DNA of 64,000 nucleotides from Deltaproteobacteria bacterium (GTDB lineage Bacteria > Bdellovibrionota > Bdellovibrionia > Bdellovibrionales > Bdellovibrionaceae): positions 1-64,000 of the forward strand of contig JAFLCC010000014.1 of the NCBI GenBank assembly GCA_017302835.1. Reading direction: 5' to 3'. Positions within the stretch are counted from its first letter, which is position 1; each line of letters begins with the position of its first letter. A program made the position numbers and the translations under genes. A model generated the notes under the pieces. It did not search any database. It was not told the origin of the DNA and saw only the letters and a program-made list of their open reading frames with translations. Of the stretch, positions 44,339-54,471 are shown one piece after another.

Positions 44339-45232
44339 TCAGTTTAAGCTCTGACGGTAGAGCTTGGTTTTTATTTCAGTTAATTTTTCCAAGGAAACCT
44401 CGTAGGGTCGTCCGCATACTTGACAGCGAACCTCTGCTGTTTCTTTGCTATGAACCATATCCTCAAGCTCTTGTAATCCTAGTGTTTCAATCGCTTGAAG
44501 AACTCGGTCTTGGGTGCAGGGACAAGAATAGGAAAGCGGGAAATGATGCTCGAGTTCTGTATAAGGAATCCCTTGTAAATAAGGTTTTATAAACTCGGTA
44601 GCTAGCGTTCCTTTTAATATTTCTTGGGATATACTCGCCTTCATCGCAGCTGCATTTCTTTCCAGTATTTGAACGACTTCATCTTCAACACCTGGCATGA
44701 CCTCCACAAGGACTCCCCCTGCCGATTGAACTTTGCCATAGGTGTCTAAGTAGACTCCTACAGAAATCACGCTGCGAATCTGATGGGATTGGATCAGATA
44801 ATGCGCAATATCTTCGCCAATCTCAGAAGAAACTAATTCCACCGTTCCATGGTGGGGTTGCTTTTGAAAGGGCATATGGCGAGTCACCGAAAGGGTCCCC
44901 TCACCGATATATTCCTTCAGCTTCAGTCCAGGCACATATTTTTCAGGCTCAAAATAGGTATGAGGAGTGTAGCCCCGCACTTGCCCTTCAAAGTGGGCTT
45001 CAGCATAAATCCGACCCATGGGCCCCATGCCCCGAACATAAATCCCAACCTGTTGCTTTTCTTTTAAATGGCTTGCTAACAACAAAGCGCCAACCATAGC
45101 TCTGCCGACGGCCATGGTTGGGAGAGGACTGGTGTTTTGAATTTTTTGCATTTCTTTGACAACCGTCGTTGCATTCACTGATGCGGCTCTGAGGGTAAAG
45201 TCATTGGACACAAATCGGTGAACTCTTTCCAT
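44339..45232 (-). CDS. hslO: Hsp33 redox-regulated chaperone
   Basis: 297 aa from ATG at 45232, the start that best aligns with Hsp33 (MERVHRFVSNDFTLRAA); a TTG at 45268 is longer but has no site. The C-terminal redox switch is complete: CPC (SYSCPCTQDR) and CQVC (RCQVCGRP) bind zinc when reduced. Middle strands GIYVRGMGPMGRIYAEA and the linker fit. It prevents aggregation under oxidative stress. Confidence 0.93.
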   Translation of the reverse strand: MERVHRFVSNDFTLRAASVNATTVVKEMQKIQNTSPLPTMAVGRAMVGALLLASHLKEKQQVGIYVRGMGPMGRIYAEAHFEGQVRGYTPHTYFEPEKYVPGLKLKEYIGEGTLSVTRHMPFQKQPHHGTVELVSSEIGEDIAHYLIQSHQIRSVISVGVYLDTYGKVQSAGGVLVEVMPGVEDEVVQILERNAAAMKASISQEILKGTLATEFIKPYLQGIPYTELEHHFPLSYSCPCTQDRVLQAIETLGLQELEDMVHSKETAEVRCQVCGRPYEVSLEKLTEIKTKLYRQSLN

Positions 45233-45318
45233 GAAAAACAGTGAATCATTTTTTAAGAATACATGCAATATTTAAGATGCTTGCCAGATCGAAAAAAGAA
45301 ATCTAGCATCAAAATCCT

Positions 45319-45801
45319 ATGAAATTTTTAATTTTTAGACATGCAGATAAAAAAGGCGGCCTAGAGAAAGATTCACCCCTAAGCCCCCTGGGTATAAAAC
45401 AATCCCAACACCTTTTAGAACAAGTTAAAAATAGAAAACTCCCTCGCCCTTCAAAAATTTATTGTTCTCCACGAAAAAGAACCAGCTTGACCATGGGCCC
45501 TCTAGCTGAAAACTCTCAGGTTCGAATTAGTGAAACCTCTCTGTTGGATTTGAAACAGCCCCAGGAATCCAATAAAGATTTTCGCTTAAGGATTCAAGAA
45601 TTTTTAGTCAGTTTCCAATTAGAAGGAGAAGTTCCCTGCGTCTATATTTGCACCCATCAAGACTGGATCGAAGAATTTTTAAGTGTGATTGAGTCTTCAA
45701 CTGATTTATTAAAACCTGAATATTCATTTTGGCCCTGTGGACAATACATGTATTTCGAGAAGAACGACTTATGGGATCTTCTTGAATTCCAACAGATCTA
45801 A
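45319..45801 (+). CDS. SixA-type histidine phosphatase
   Basis: 160 aa. RHADK at residues 7-11 has the catalytic His of the RHG/RHA branch, SPRKRT replaces the family SP..R box, and CTHQDWIEEF supplies the second catalytic His. SixA removes phosphate from phosphohistidine of phosphorelay proteins. It lies directly before putA with a 30-base gap on the same strand. Confidence 0.82.
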   Translation: MKFLIFRHADKKGGLEKDSPLSPLGIKQSQHLLEQVKNRKLPRPSKIYCSPRKRTSLTMGPLAENSQVRISETSLLDLKQPQESNKDFRLRIQEFLVSFQLEGEVPCVYICTHQDWIEEFLSVIESSTDLLKPEYSFWPCGQYMYFEKNDLWDLLEFQQI

Positions 45802-45831
45802 AATCTAACCTTATAGAAGAAGGATTTATTT

Positions 45832-48825
45832 ATGGATGCCCCCTACAAAAACCCTCAACCGTTTCCTTCGATCTTCTCTGCTGAAGATCAAAAAAATATC
45901 CTCTCACTGGGAGAAGATATTTTAAAAAAAATGGAATCTCATTCTAAAGTTTCCCTATTTTCAAAAGATTATTGGTACGGCTCTATTATGGATTGGAGCA
46001 TGAAAAATGAGAGTTTTAAAACCAATATGTTTCGCTTCGTGGATGTATTGCCCTCCCTCAACACCAGTCAAGATGTCGCCAAGCATTTGAAGGAGTACTT
46101 CAGTGAAAATGGCAACGATCTTCCCAGTGTCTTTAATGTGGGCTTGGGACTTGGAAGCCTCGCCCCGGGATTGATGGCTAGCGCGATTAAAAAAAATGTC
46201 ACTCAAATGGCAAAAATGTTTATTACAGGTGAAAATCCCCAAGAAGCTTTGAGCTCTTTAAAAAAAATGCGAAAAAATAAAATGACTTTCACTGTCGACA
46301 TTCTTGGTGAGGCGACTCTTTCAGAAAAAGAAGCCTTCGATTATTCGAATCGCTATAGAGAACTCATGAATGGGCTCGCTAAAGACGCAGAGACCTGGGA
46401 GACGATTCCCCAATTAGATCAAGACTGTGATGGCCTCATTCCAAAGGTCAATGTCTCCATTAAAGTTTCCGCTTTATACTCTCAAATTAATGACAAAGCC
46501 TGGGACGAATCCAAAACCATTCTTAAAGAAAGACTTAGACCTCTTTTTGAATTAGCCATGACAAAGAATATTTTCCTCAATTTGGATATGGAACAATATT
46601 CAATGAAGCATTTAACTTTAGAGGTTTTTAAAGAACTTATTCATGAAGAGAGATTTAAGAAATACCCTTTCTTTGGCTGTGTGATTCAAGCCTACCTTCT
46701 GGATTCCTTCGCAGATATTAAAGATCTTTGTGAACAGGCAAAAAAACGTGGCACTCCCTTCACCGTACGCCTAGTTAAAGGCGCTTATTGGGATTATGAA
46801 ACAGTCGAGGCGGAACAAAGATCTTGGCCTCTTCCCGTCTATACCATCAAAGCGGAAAGTGATGCCAATTACGAGGCTTGCGCCAAATGTCTCATCGATC
46901 ATTTTCCATTTATTAAGTCGGCTTTTGCCTCTCACAATGTCCGAACTCTTGCCGCCTGTTTAACCTATGCTCAATCTAAACAAGTTCCCAAAAATGGTTT
47001 TGAAATTCAAATGCTCCATGGAATGGCAGAGCCCATAAAAAAAACCTTTGTTGATTTAGGTTACCGCCTCAGAGAATACGCTCCTGTGGGAGAATTACTT
47101 CCCGGAATGGCCTATCTTGTTCGAAGATTGCTTGAAAACACTTCGAATGAATCCTGGCTCAAGGGGAAATTTGCTGACAACAAAACAACTCAGGAGCTCC
47201 TTAAGGATCCCCTTCAAATGATTCAAGAACAAGGGTCTAAAAACGCTCAACAGAAATCAAATCGTTTTATAAATGAACCCTTGCTTGATTTTGCTGTGGA
47301 ATCCAATCGAAAGAATTTATTACAGGCTTTAGGTCATTTCAAACCTGATCAGGTCAAAATGGTTTTACCACAGATTAACTTCCAACAACAGAATCCCAGC
47401 GAATTCCTAAACCGCACGAACCCTTCCATGAAAAATCAAGTCCTTGCAAAAATCGGATTGGCCTCTACAGACATGGCAGAGAAAGCCATCCAAACGGCCC
47501 ATCAATTCTATCCACAATGGCGAAAAACTTCCCCAGAAACGCGATCACAATATTTATTTAAACTCGCAGATCTTATGAATCAAAAACGATTTGAATTGAT
47601 AGCCACTCAAGTCTATGAGGTCGGTAAACCTTGGGCCGAAGCCGATGCTGATATCGCCGAAGCCATTGATTTTTGTAAATACTATGCTCAGCACCAACTA
47701 GAAATTTCCAAACCCCTTCGCGTGGGCCACATTCCTGGGGAAAACTCGCAATACATTTATAAACCTCGCGGTGTTTGTGTGGTGATCGCTCCGTGGAACT
47801 TCCCCTTGGCTATTCTTTGTGGCCAAGTGGTTGCCGCTTTAGTCACTGGCAATACGGTCATCATGAAACCTGCAGAACAAAGCTCTTTAGTAGCCCTTGG
47901 GCTCTTTGAAATGCTCAAAGAGGTAGGATTTCCCTCTGGAGCCCTGCAGTTTCTTCCCGGTCTTGGAGAAATCGTTGGCGAGTATTTGGTCAATCATTCC
48001 CTTACCACGACCATTGCTTTTACGGGTTCTAAAGCTGTTGGCTTACATATTTTAAAACAGGCCTCTTTGGTTCACCCACAACAAAATCATGTTAAAAAAT
48101 GCATTATTGAAATGGGTGGCAAAAACGCACTCATCATCGATTCTGATGCGGATTTGGATGAGGCTGTTGAGGGAGTTCTCTACTCCGCCTTTGGTTTTTC
48201 TGGGCAAAAATGCTCTGCTGCAAGCCGAGTTATTCTTCTTGAAGATATCTACGAAAAATTTTCAGAACGACTTGTAGAGGCGACTAAATCCATCACTGTC
48301 GGATCTTCTCTTTATCCCCAACACTACCTGGGACCCGTTATTGACGAAGAAGCCTATGACCGTATTCAAAGTTTGATTTCAACTGATTCTGCCAAATACA
48401 AACTCTTGTATAAATCTCAGGTTTCCAGTGAGGGCTATTTTATTCCTGCAACCTTATTTGGAGAAGTTCCTCCCGACTCTGAACTAGCCCAAGAAGAAAT
48501 TTTTGGGCCCGTGGTCGCCTTAATCAAAGTTAAGAATATAGATGAGGCCATCGCTGTGGCGAACAACACAAAGTACGCCCTCACGGGAGGACTATTCTCA
48601 CGAAGCCCTGCTCATATTCAAAAAGTAAAATCAGAATTTGAGTGCGGAAATTTATATATTAACAGAGGAATCACAGGAGCCATGGTCGATCGTCATCCTT
48701 TTGGTGGGTATAAACTTTCTGGTATCGGCTCAAAGACCGGTGGACCTGATTATTTAAAACAATTCGTTGAGCCTATTTGTATCACTGAAAATACCTTGAG
48801 AAGAGGCTTTGCTCCTCAAGAATAG
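45832..48825 (+). CDS. putA: Bifunctional proline dehydrogenase / P5C dehydrogenase
   Basis: 997 aa, the type-B PutA length. Residues about 60-460 are the FAD proline-dehydrogenase barrel (VNVSIKVSALYSQIN, NLDMEQYSMKHLT, FTVRLVKGAYWDYETV, VPKNGFEIQMLHGM). Residues about 520-990 are aldehyde dehydrogenase (VVIAPWNFPLAILCG, FTGSKAVG, IEMGGKNALI, catalytic Cys in FSGQKCSAAS, EEIFGPVV). It oxidises proline to glutamate. No DNA-binding ribbon-helix-helix, so not a repressor. It converges with the rhomboid gene with a ten-base overlap. Confidence 0.95.
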   Translation: MDAPYKNPQPFPSIFSAEDQKNILSLGEDILKKMESHSKVSLFSKDYWYGSIMDWSMKNESFKTNMFRFVDVLPSLNTSQDVAKHLKEYFSENGNDLPSVFNVGLGLGSLAPGLMASAIKKNVTQMAKMFITGENPQEALSSLKKMRKNKMTFTVDILGEATLSEKEAFDYSNRYRELMNGLAKDAETWETIPQLDQDCDGLIPKVNVSIKVSALYSQINDKAWDESKTILKERLRPLFELAMTKNIFLNLDMEQYSMKHLTLEVFKELIHEERFKKYPFFGCVIQAYLLDSFADIKDLCEQAKKRGTPFTVRLVKGAYWDYETVEAEQRSWPLPVYTIKAESDANYEACAKCLIDHFPFIKSAFASHNVRTLAACLTYAQSKQVPKNGFEIQMLHGMAEPIKKTFVDLGYRLREYAPVGELLPGMAYLVRRLLENTSNESWLKGKFADNKTTQELLKDPLQMIQEQGSKNAQQKSNRFINEPLLDFAVESNRKNLLQALGHFKPDQVKMVLPQINFQQQNPSEFLNRTNPSMKNQVLAKIGLASTDMAEKAIQTAHQFYPQWRKTSPETRSQYLFKLADLMNQKRFELIATQVYEVGKPWAEADADIAEAIDFCKYYAQHQLEISKPLRVGHIPGENSQYIYKPRGVCVVIAPWNFPLAILCGQVVAALVTGNTVIMKPAEQSSLVALGLFEMLKEVGFPSGALQFLPGLGEIVGEYLVNHSLTTTIAFTGSKAVGLHILKQASLVHPQQNHVKKCIIEMGGKNALIIDSDADLDEAVEGVLYSAFGFSGQKCSAASRVILLEDIYEKFSERLVEATKSITVGSSLYPQHYLGPVIDEEAYDRIQSLISTDSAKYKLLYKSQVSSEGYFIPATLFGEVPPDSELAQEEIFGPVVALIKVKNIDEAIAVANNTKYALTGGLFSRSPAHIQKVKSEFECGNLYINRGITGAMVDRHPFGGYKLSGIGSKTGGPDYLKQFVEPICITENTLRRGFAPQE

Positions 48826-49739
48826 AGAGCAAGGCTTTTTCTTAAGCTCAATCCCAAGAGGCCTCCAAAAAGAGCGCCTCCAATATGAGCTGTGAACGCG
48901 ACACCACTAGAAAGTCCGGGTATTTGACTTAGAAAAGAAGATAAATCCGTAAGTAAAAACATTGGAACTATCAGTAAGGTGGGAAGATAAATATAACCGT
49001 AGTAGTTTTTTTGTGGTGACAAAAAATAAAAGAACCGCGTTCTTAATTTGGGTTCAAAAAAACAATAGAAGGCAATCATACCACTGACCGAGCCACTAGC
49101 TCCCACCATGGGCAGCAAGGTGTTGGGGCTAAAATAGAGATAGAATAAACCGCCGGCAATTCCACTAAATAAATAGAGGAGGACAAAGCCCAAACTGCCA
49201 AGGGCTCCTTCAATCCAATACCCGATTAAAAAAACAAAAATCATATTACTTACTAAATGAAGAAAGGTCATATGGGAAAATTGATAGGTAATCCAAGAAA
49301 AAGTTCTTTTATTCCCATGGGACAATCCCATGATAAATAAAACTTGTTCTTTAACCTCGGCTTTATATTTATCAATCAATGAAATCCAAAAATCCCACTT
49401 TATCGAATCTCGATCAAATTTTCTTTTTTCAATTTCATTCATAAAAAATTGATCTCTGACAGCAAAGGAGGAGATAAGGTAATGGTGTTTTGGGTTGGAA
49501 AAATCAAAAGTAGAGAGTAAATCTTTATAATGCTTCTGATCCCTATTTACCAACACGTGTTTCTGGTAATATTCGGTTGTCAAGCTAACTCCGAAAGAGT
49601 TAAACAACTCTGATTTTATTTTTTCTGAATCTGAATCTAAAAAAAAGGTTAAATAGAGAACCATATTCAGGAGAATAAAAATATTTGTAAAATTAATATC
49701 TTTTCTACTTAAAAAAGTTCTTGGCCAAGGAAAAATCAT
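48816..49739 (-). CDS. Rhomboid-family intramembrane protease
   Basis: 307 aa. Six to seven membrane segments with the catalytic Ser in GASGSVSGMIAF and His in AHIGGALFGGLLGL; HMTFLHLVSNMIFVFLIGYWIEG is the typical transmembrane-2 region. An N-terminal cytosolic extension of about 100 residues is present. It cleaves membrane-anchored substrates, which are unknown here. It overlaps the upstream RDD gene by four bases. Confidence 0.9.
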   Translation of the reverse strand: MIFPWPRTFLSRKDINFTNIFILLNMVLYLTFFLDSDSEKIKSELFNSFGVSLTTEYYQKHVLVNRDQKHYKDLLSTFDFSNPKHHYLISSFAVRDQFFMNEIEKRKFDRDSIKWDFWISLIDKYKAEVKEQVLFIMGLSHGNKRTFSWITYQFSHMTFLHLVSNMIFVFLIGYWIEGALGSLGFVLLYLFSGIAGGLFYLYFSPNTLLPMVGASGSVSGMIAFYCFFEPKLRTRFFYFLSPQKNYYGYIYLPTLLIVPMFLLTDLSSFLSQIPGLSSGVAFTAHIGGALFGGLLGLSLRKSLALYS

Positions 49740-50881
49740 TTGAGAATTCCCATTCTTTTTTTAAAGGGAACAAAATCAATAAAATCCTTTGGGTTTTCGC
49801 CGGCCGGTTTGCGATCAGAATTTTCCTGAATTTTCAAATAGGATTTCATGTAAATCTTTTCAAGATGGTCTGTCCTATCTAATTTTTCAGTGAATTTTTC
49901 ATAGAGTCCATCCACTATTAAAAAAGCTTCTAAATAATCATTATCCTCAATGTATTTAGATAGAGAATAAGCATAATAAACAAAATCCTCATCCGTTACC
50001 TGACTCAAACTCTTATTTGAACTTTCCTGGCATAATACATTTTCTTTTTGAATGTCACAGAATTTTTTTAGATAATCCGTTCTTAAGTTCTTATTTTCAG
50101 CAAGCGCGTACCTGGCAAAATAAGTTAATCCCGTTTCATTTTCCTTATCGAATTGATGATTGGTGATTCTTAATATGCACTCTTTGTCTTTAATATTTCT
50201 TTTATCCTGAAAATAATCAATTAAGTATTCTTCCAATTTTTTTGAACAGGTCATAACCGAATGTTTTTCCGAGGGCTGTTGATTCTCTATGCTTGTCAAA
50301 AAGAAAAAACCCAATCCCATGATAGAGAATCCAACCAAAAGAATGACCTTCACCCACTGCGACAACCAAATCTTAAAATAAATAGAAAGATCATCATTTT
50401 GATTTATTTTTTTTAACGTTATCATTCTGGTAAAACTAATTCGATCATAATAAGTTCTTCTATCCGGGCGAAGAAGAATCTCCACAAAAGGAATAAATAT
50501 AAAAACAAAAGAGAGAAATTTAAATAGAGATCTAAAAAAGAGCGATAAAAAGCTTAAGTCCTTCGGATCTTCGGAAACTAATCTTAGATACAAAAAATAG
50601 TGACCCGGGCTGGCTCTTAAAAAATAATTAAACAAAGTTTCATAAAGTACAAAAAGCGAAAATGAAATAAATAAATATTGAAAAATCAAACTTCCATTCG
50701 ATCCACTTTGCGCATTCAAACTTTGAAGTTTAAGATCGCTCACTATTCCTGAAGTAAAAAGACCTATTAATGGAGTCAATATTAATAAATCAATCACTGT
50801 AGCAAATAGCCGGTCTATATGTGGCGGAACATGGCTCTCTGATTTTTTGTTCCTCTTATTTGAGATATCTTCAATAACCAT
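49736..50881 (-). CDS. RDD-family membrane protein with extended soluble domain
   Basis: 381 aa. The N-terminal half contains RDD motifs (HIDRLFATVIDLLILTPLI; ASPGHYFLYLRLV; RTYYDRIS) and four membrane helices. After a further helix near 180-200 comes an about 180-residue soluble domain with paired cysteines. RDD proteins are often transporters or envelope factors. The stop overlaps the rhomboid start by four bases, suggesting a functional pair. Confidence 0.78.
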   Translation of the reverse strand: MVIEDISNKRNKKSESHVPPHIDRLFATVIDLLILTPLIGLFTSGIVSDLKLQSLNAQSGSNGSLIFQYLFISFSLFVLYETLFNYFLRASPGHYFLYLRLVSEDPKDLSFLSLFFRSLFKFLSFVFIFIPFVEILLRPDRRTYYDRISFTRMITLKKINQNDDLSIYFKIWLSQWVKVILLVGFSIMGLGFFFLTSIENQQPSEKHSVMTCSKKLEEYLIDYFQDKRNIKDKECILRITNHQFDKENETGLTYFARYALAENKNLRTDYLKKFCDIQKENVLCQESSNKSLSQVTDEDFVYYAYSLSKYIEDNDYLEAFLIVDGLYEKFTEKLDRTDHLEKIYMKSYLKIQENSDRKPAGENPKDFIDFVPFKKRMGILK

Positions 50882-50936
50882 GATTAAGGATCGGAAAAAT
50901 CTAAAACAAATCGAGGTCTAGTTGTCACAAAAGAAG

Positions 50937-51063
50937 TAAGAGTGTGTTTGAAAAGTCTAAAATCGAGGCCGCAGGAGGGAGGCAACTGAGGCTTGGCACA
51001 GCCAAGTCGCAGGGAGTCCGACCGACGAGAACGAAGATTTAAGACTTTTCAAACATACTCTTA
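50937..51063. repeat. 127-bp intergenic palindromic repeat element
   Basis: Left arm 50937-50964 and right arm 51036-51063 are 28-base inverse copies with two mismatches; the core AGTGTGTTTGAAAAGTCT is the distinctive part. Inside lie CTTGGC-ACA-GCCAAG (50992-51006) and a GC-rich segment quite unlike the surrounding DNA. The right arm ends exactly on the stop of the next gene. A second half copy lies at 42979-43000. It resembles a MITE- or REP-like intergenic repeat. Confidence 0.7.
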
Positions 51064-51669
51064 TAAGATTTCTAAGGATGATAGCTTGCCATGGGAATCA
51101 ATGGAAACAGAAAGAGTATCAACAACTAGACCTTTGCTGTCTAGAAGCTCATAAACCTCCTCGCTATTAAAGTCTTTGGTAATTTTATCTTTAAGTTTGT
51201 AACTAATGGCATTCTCATTAAATAAAGAAATATACTTTTTTAAAATCGTCTCGCCCTCCTTAACCAAGACCAATTCTTCAGAAGGTCTAATCTGTTTGAT
51301 ACGATGACTTTCACTTTGTACATTATATTTACCCTCTAAGAATGAAAATAATAACTCATCTTTTAAAGATGGTTGAGATGAGTTAATAAAACGAACGTCG
51401 TTTTCTTTAGCCGCTAGCCTCTTCGCCAAGGCCTGTTCGTTCAAAATATCATATTTAATCTCTTGTTTTAAAGAGGCAATTCCACGATTTGAATTTTGCA
51501 TAATAGAGTAATCACGAACCCATTGATTCACTGCCAACGTAAATATAAATAGGCTCAGAATAGACAATCCAAAAACAGCTTTCTGTTCTCTATTTTTCTG
51601 AAAGGCTTTTTGACGAATCATTTTTTTTATTGGAAAGTCTAAAATATTTGATCTTTCTTGCTCTTTCAT
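51061..51669 (-). CDS. Membrane-anchored protein of unknown function
   Basis: 202 aa. One membrane helix (about residues 28-48, AVFGLSILSLFIFTLAV) after a basic N-terminus, then a periplasmic helical/strand region of about 150 residues containing several acidic and basic stretches. No family recognised. Its stop is inside the palindromic repeat. Confidence 0.6.
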   Translation of the reverse strand: MKEQERSNILDFPIKKMIRQKAFQKNREQKAVFGLSILSLFIFTLAVNQWVRDYSIMQNSNRGIASLKQEIKYDILNEQALAKRLAAKENDVRFINSSQPSLKDELLFSFLEGKYNVQSESHRIKQIRPSEELVLVKEGETILKKYISLFNENAISYKLKDKITKDFNSEEVYELLDSKGLVVDTLSVSIDSHGKLSSLEIL

Positions 51670-52025
51670 AAATTCATCACCCTTTCTTATTGTACTTTTC
51701 CTATCGTCTATATCCTAGAAAAAATATAGCTTTTCTTTGCTTTACAAATTCTTGTTTAAACAGACTCAAGACTAACGTATTGATCAAACTCGCCGATACC
51801 ATGACTAGATAATCATGCGAATTCAATACCAACCAGAAGGACATTGGTTTCATTTAAAGAGGTTAATTTTATCTACACTTTTGACACTCGAAACATTTTT
51901 TTAAACAGTAGTGAAAATGAATTCAGATTTCTCAAAACGAGCTAATCATTATGAGACACTCAGGATTAAAATTGTCATTTCATTGACCGAGTGATTTTTT
52001 GTCCTTATCCTAATAGAGTGGTGAG
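51670..52025. other. Gene-free interval before pilin-like gene
   Basis: About 350 bases without a convincing gene; a 29-codon frame at about 51816 lacks a ribosome binding site. It contains divergent promoter space only. Confidence 0.4.
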
Positions 52026-52988
52026 GTGCTTTTGAATCTCCAATTTAAAACAAGTAGAAGTAATAAAGGCATAGGCCACAAAGGCATAGGCCTTATAGAA
52101 ATATTAATTTCGCTGGCACTTCTTGGCATTGTTTCATCCACCTTCTTGAGTGTGATATTTAACCAGCAAAAACAATTACGTTTAATTAATCAAAAACAAG
52201 AAATCGCAGATTTAAAGTCCTACTTGCAATCAACTTTTACCAATTCAGACTCCTGTACTTGCTCCTTAAGACCTACAGATCCTAATAACCCTGGCTCACT
52301 GGTTTTTGATAGCACTATCACAGATGGCTCTCAAACCATGACGATACCCAAATTACTGGAAGGCTGTGCTGTTGGCGCAAATAGCCTGGCCACTTCTGGT
52401 GATTTTGTTCCTGGGACTCAGACCCAATTAAAAATCAACGATATTAAAATGGTTAAAATTCAACCTGGAGGTAATCCATTAGAGTGGTTTGGCTACATTC
52501 AAATTTCATTTGATCCATCTTCAACTGTTGCCAGTCTTAAACCTCTTCAAATTAAACAAAGATTTACCATCGATACGATAGCTCCATCGACAGATTCAAA
52601 TAGACTTCTTAAATCCTGCATTGCCACAGATCGACTTGAATTCGGCTCTTATCTAAATGTACCGCAAAATACGGTACAAGTTGCTCCCTGCGATGGCTTT
52701 TTAAGTACCTTTATTGGTGGGAATGGTATTACCTTCGAACATGGCTATATATGTTCGGGTACGGATCTCGCTAAGGTAACTGAATGCTATGACTATGACG
52801 GCGGCGGCCCAGGTGCTAGTACCATATTATCACGAATGAAGGTAGGAACTGGAACCATGGGTATGATTAAAAAAGGTTACTATTATCAAGTGCAGTACTT
52901 AGGTGCAGTTCATGATGACACTGGTCCACATAGATGGGCCATCCCTTTTGGAGGGGCCGCAAGCACGTTGGTTTGCCTCACAAACTAA
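52026..52988 (+). CDS. Type IV pilin-like prepilin protein
   Basis: 320 aa, from GTG at 52026 (TTG at 52032 is also possible; AGGTG precedes it). The N-terminal KGIGLIEILISLALLGIVSS is a prepilin peptidase/methylation motif with cleavage after Gly and Glu at position 5 of the mature protein. A strand-rich C-terminal domain with several cysteines follows (CTCSLR, CDGF, CSGTDLAKVTECY, CLTN). Likely a minor pilin or pseudopilin. Upstream the sequence contains a duplicated GGCATAGGCC, giving the KGIGHKGIG repeat in the leader. Confidence 0.82.
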   Translation: MLLNLQFKTSRSNKGIGHKGIGLIEILISLALLGIVSSTFLSVIFNQQKQLRLINQKQEIADLKSYLQSTFTNSDSCTCSLRPTDPNNPGSLVFDSTITDGSQTMTIPKLLEGCAVGANSLATSGDFVPGTQTQLKINDIKMVKIQPGGNPLEWFGYIQISFDPSSTVASLKPLQIKQRFTIDTIAPSTDSNRLLKSCIATDRLEFGSYLNVPQNTVQVAPCDGFLSTFIGGNGITFEHGYICSGTDLAKVTECYDYDGGGPGASTILSRMKVGTGTMGMIKKGYYYQVQYLGAVHDDTGPHRWAIPFGGAASTLVCLTN

Positions 52989-53071
52989 CTCACTAACCAA
53001 AATAGCTCTGTGACAAATTTTAGTTGTCACCTAAAATTTGTCAATCAAAGCAAACATTCAATTAAGAGTAC

Positions 53072-53515
53072 CTAAGCTGCCTGGTAGGATTTTCTTCGTC
53101 GAGCCTGGGAAGGATCAATCTGATATTGCTTCACCTTACGATACAAAGTGGCACGGCCAATCCCTAAGGCTTTGGCGGCCTCTGTCAGATTTCCTTTATA
53201 TTGAGAGATCGCATTTTCAATCGCCTTTGCCTCCAGATCATCCATTTTTTGAACTTTAGGATCTGAGTTGTTTGCTGTCGGAAACGGAAGAACATTTCCA
53301 GGCACACTCGTCAAATTGGGGGCGTTATTAAATCCTGGAGAAAGTGTTGGATAGTCTTGAGACAAGTGCTGTCGAAACAAAGGACTTTCTAATCCCGTTC
53401 TCCACTGTTCAGGTGAAAACACTTGAACAAGTACATCTGTATGTTCCCAATATTTTTTTGCATTTTCTATAGCTTCATGGTTATCACTAACCATCATAAT
53501 TACTGTTCGAGACAT
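53072..53515 (-). CDS. Fis-type HTH regulator
   Basis: 147 aa from ATG at 53515 (AAGGAG seven bases upstream). N-terminal 45 residues look like a degraded receiver segment (TVIMMVSDNHEAIENAKKY), a flexible linker follows, and the C-terminus is a Fis/NtrC-type helix-turn-helix: AIENAISQYKGNLTEAAKALGIGRATLYRKVKQYQI. It probably binds DNA and may act in sigma-54 regulation without an AAA domain. Confidence 0.75.
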   Translation of the reverse strand: MSRTVIMMVSDNHEAIENAKKYWEHTDVLVQVFSPEQWRTGLESPLFRQHLSQDYPTLSPGFNNAPNLTSVPGNVLPFPTANNSDPKVQKMDDLEAKAIENAISQYKGNLTEAAKALGIGRATLYRKVKQYQIDPSQARRRKSYQAA

Positions 53516-53703
53516 GCTTTCTCCTTTTTGCATCTGATTGACACATTATTAAGCGACAGGATTCTTATCGGTGAATCATTTGTAGAATTTAGGGGTCGAT
53601 GAAAAAAAAAAGAGAAAATAATTAACTGTTGTTTTCAACAAGTTAGGGTCTTAATGGGACGATCGTCCCATTTTGAGACACCATTTCAAACTGGTTCTAA
53701 TAC

Positions 53704-54270
53704 CTATCTTCTGCCAGATTTGATTTTCAATTGCAGCTTAGATATTAAATGAACTGCCATTTTTTCCTGAACTTTACACATTTTTAATTCATCTCGTCGA
53801 TAAGATCTTTGCGAAGGAGTTAAGGTTCCTGTTTCGAGTTCCATTTCATAATCTAACTTAGAAGAACGGATTCCCTCAAGCTCTTTAGTTTGTTGCTTGA
53901 AGAGCTTGGTGACTCCACTGAGCGGAGCGACTTCAATCCATTCTTCTTTATTTCGATACCAGCTCACCATTCTTAAAAATCTGGCTTTATTTTTTGCCAA
54001 AGTAAACTTAGGAAATTGAGTGTCTGATAATTCCAAAATATTATCAATTTCATCCAGATTCATTGAATCTTCTTCATCTTCTCCTAACAACAAAGTAGGA
54101 TTTTTAAGAATTTCTGCTGCCATGTTTTGATCTTCAAAATCTAAATCAAAAGCAGATTGAATCTTGCCTTTTTTCTCGCCCTCATCATCAGCGTCTGAAT
54201 CTAAGTCAACATCTAATTCTCTTTCCATTTCAATACCACCATTACCACCAGAAATTTCATTTGCTGACAT
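53704..54270 (-). CDS. Acidic-N-terminal protein of unknown function
   Basis: 188 aa. A strongly acidic first half (DVDLDSDADDEGE, GEDEEDSMNLDEIDN) followed by a basic helical half (LTPSQRSYRRDELK, LQLKIKSGRR). No signal peptide or membrane segment. Possible nucleoid- or polymerase-associated factor, but I see no family. Confidence 0.5.
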   Translation of the reverse strand: MSANEISGGNGGIEMERELDVDLDSDADDEGEKKGKIQSAFDLDFEDQNMAAEILKNPTLLLGEDEEDSMNLDEIDNILELSDTQFPKFTLAKNKARFLRMVSWYRNKEEWIEVAPLSGVTKLFKQQTKELEGIRSSKLDYEMELETGTLTPSQRSYRRDELKMCKVQEKMAVHLISKLQLKIKSGRR

Positions 54271-54471
54271 ACTTTATTCCCTCCCAATTAATTTTGATGA
54301 CTTCTTATACAACACAAATTCAAATGACACAAGACAGAAAGGCCCCTTTTTGTCACCCTGTCTTTTTTATCATCAGCGATGATTTGAAATAATTCTAATA
54401 GCCTTTTTAAATGGCAATAGGAAAAATTACTTTGGCCCTGGGCTTGCTAAACTTAATGAGCAGGAGAATCT

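Noticed and set aside
51816-51905. 29-codon plus-strand frame
   Set aside because: No ribosome binding site and no conserved feature; probably random.
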